Shown here: positions 44,163 to 45,254 of the stretch, one piece after another
Layout of the letters: each line of letters begins with the position of its first letter
How positions within the stretch are numbered: position 1 is the stretch's first letter
Source: Candidatus Methanofrustulum fimipullorum
Lineage (GTDB): Archaea > Halobacteriota > Methanosarcinia > Methanosarcinales > Methanosarcinaceae
Length of the DNA: 45,254 nt
Assembly (NCBI GenBank): GCA_012518265.1
Contig: JAAYST010000022.1
Location: 1 to 45,254 of the forward strand
Direction: 5' to 3'
The notes under the pieces: model-generated
What the model was told of the DNA's origin: nothing
The model's database searches: none
The model's input: the letters and a program-made list of their open reading frames with translations, nothing else
Translations under genes and position numbers: made by a program

Positions 44163-45194
44163 TTAAATTTTATTGCAAAACGATTCGATAGCAGTTCCTG
44201 TATTTTTAAGAAGACCGTATGCCAATTCCTGAGACGGCCATGAGCCTAAACCGCAATCGGGGCCTACGTAACGAATGGTATCGCCAAAAATTGAATAAAA
44301 ATAATTTAAACGTTTTTCTATTACATCGGGTGTTTCAATTTCAGTTAATATTTTGTTTAAAGTATTTGGGGAATTCCAGGCGTTTGTATTATATTTTTCA
44401 TTTAAAATACCAACTAAATTGAAAATGTCGGTTCTTGAAATTCCTATTCTTAAAAAAGTATCGGTCGATTCAAGTACGTTTTTGTCAATCATTTCGATAT
44501 AAGAAGGAGTTGCCGCAGATTCAACACCGATTACGTTTATTGTTGCGGTTTCGCATGCTATGTCGTAATATAAAGGAGAGTGAATGTGTATTTGAACGTC
44601 AAGTCCGTTTTTTGCTGCCGCTCGACCCGAAATCGTTAATCCATCGATTAATTCGTCACGGGTAAGTGAAAGGTCCGGATTTAAACCGAGACTCGGCTCA
44701 TCTATTGAAAGGGTTTTTATATCAATGTACTTTGAATTTTTTATTGCGTTTCTGCAATAAAGATTTATGTTTTGTGCAAAAATTTTGAAAATGTCTTCGT
44801 AAACAGCGCTTCCGAATTGGTTTAAATAAAGTTCAATCGGTCCTGTTAAACAAACTCTTACAGGCATTTTTTCGCCCGTTTCTTCAAAATAACGTTTCCC
44901 GGGAATTTCAAGAGCTTCAAGCTCTACCATATTCGTGCATTCCATTCGAACTCGGTAAGGCTCCGTGCAGCAGTCGGGGTTTAAGAAAACGTCTGTGAAT
45001 TGAGTTATCATGTCCTGAAATTGCGGATAAGTGGGAATTGAAACTCCCGCATCCTGTTTCATTAAAAAAACCTGTTCGATTACAGAATATAATTCTTGAT
45101 CGTTTCTACCTGCCGAAATTGCTTCAGAAACCTTTTCTTTCGAAACGGAAGGCGGCAGAGGAAAACTTCCAACGTCGTCATATAAAATTTCCAT
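44163..45194 (-). CDS. methionine synthase, core-MetE type (UroD/MetE-like)
   Basis: About 343 aa, the size of the MetE C-terminal catalytic domain, as in archaeal core-MetE enzymes that use methyl-corrinoid or another simple donor. DDVGSFPLPP at the start and CLTGPIELYLNQFG, SIDEPSLGLNP and GPDCGLGSWPSQELAYG fit the family. For the zinc site, His in QIHIHSPLYYD, Glu in GVESAA and Cys in GPDCG are visible, but the usual HxC reads HxH here. ATG at 45194 is chosen because a GGGG ribosome binding site and the family start (DDVGSFP) follow; an in-frame ATG at 45215 lacks one. Methyl donor not known. Confidence 0.8.
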   Translation of the reverse strand: MEILYDDVGSFPLPPSVSKEKVSEAISAGRNDQELYSVIEQVFLMKQDAGVSIPTYPQFQDMITQFTDVFLNPDCCTEPYRVRMECTNMVELEALEIPGKRYFEETGEKMPVRVCLTGPIELYLNQFGSAVYEDIFKIFAQNINLYCRNAIKNSKYIDIKTLSIDEPSLGLNPDLSLTRDELIDGLTISGRAAAKNGLDVQIHIHSPLYYDIACETATINVIGVESAATPSYIEMIDKNVLESTDTFLRIGISRTDIFNLVGILNEKYNTNAWNSPNTLNKILTEIETPDVIEKRLNYFYSIFGDTIRYVGPDCGLGSWPSQELAYGLLKNTGTAIESFCNKI

Positions 45195-45254
45195 TTTTAA
45201 AAACCCCGAATTCATTAAAATTCATAATTCATAAAATTCATAATTCATAAAATT
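45195..45254. repeat. short tandem repeat at window edge
   Basis: attcataattcataaa repeated about three times, running out of the window. Confidence 0.6.

Overview
ORGANISM. The window looks like a chromosomal segment of a methylotrophic methanogenic archaeon, most likely family Methanosarcinaceae and possibly a gut type such as Methanimicrococcus or Methanolapillus. The genus is inference. The domain assignment rests on archaeal eS1 (S3Ae), PriL primase, the HMG-CoA synthase/thiolase/DUF35 mevalonate cluster, small TRAM proteins, a methanogen-type DUF2124 protein, an AfpA-like flavoprotein, GGTGAT-type ribosome binding sites and BRE/TATA promoters. A MtaA/MtbA-type methylcobamide:CoM methyltransferase points to methylotrophic methanogenesis. 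DNA is strongly AT-rich, and coding density is lowered by long repeat-filled spacers. I found no TAG stop among about 36 genes, which fits a pyrrolysine-using Methanosarcinaceae.

LAYOUT. 1-5.3 kb: ThpR, eS1, a membrane-anchored hypothetical, a ~0.85 kb field of degenerate repeats, and a CrtI-like flavin oxidoreductase. 5.6-7.3 kb: dapA-dapB (lysine pathway), then a 6 x 37 bp array. 8.1-12.9 kb: LemA, a DUF2207 membrane protein broken by one frameshift, and a PepD-like dipeptidase. 13.1-15.8 kb: mevalonate entry operon (HMG-CoA synthase, thiolase, DUF35). 16.0-19.0 kb: exported alkaline-phosphatase-like protein, then a rearranged patch with a duplicated gene tail, a frameshifted secreted protein and two tiny membrane proteins. 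19.0-21.8 kb (minus strand): PHP phosphatase, SurE, PriL. 22.1-29.4 kb: CTP synthase, two paralogous zinc alcohol dehydrogenases and a DUF2124 gene with a shared promoter/leader design, and a secondary-alcohol dehydrogenase of the TBADH type. 29.6-33.9 kb (minus): deoxyribosyltransferase-like protein, HyuA-type ATPase, sodium/solute symporter. 34.1-34.7 kb: a mirror-oriented 6 x 37 bp array. 34.7-45.2 kb: AfpA-like flavoprotein, MFS permease, methylcobamide:CoM methyltransferase, dGTPase-like HD protein, two TRAM proteins, tRNA-Lys(CUU), another 37 bp array, OGG1-type glycosylase and a core-MetE methionine synthase.

WHAT STANDS OUT. First, a dispersed repeat family with a fixed 37 bp period occurs at four loci (a solo flank module at a fifth). 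At two loci it has exactly six units between the same flanking modules. Second, perfect or near-perfect 13-18 bp stem-loops with very short loops and T-runs follow many genes, resembling bacterial intrinsic terminators and unusual for an archaeon. Third, the two alcohol dehydrogenase paralogs share a promoter block followed by an inverted repeat in the presumed 5' leader. Fourth, there are two single-base frameshifts and a recent ~86 bp duplication around a remodelled locus. All assignments were made by reading the sequence; no database search was run.
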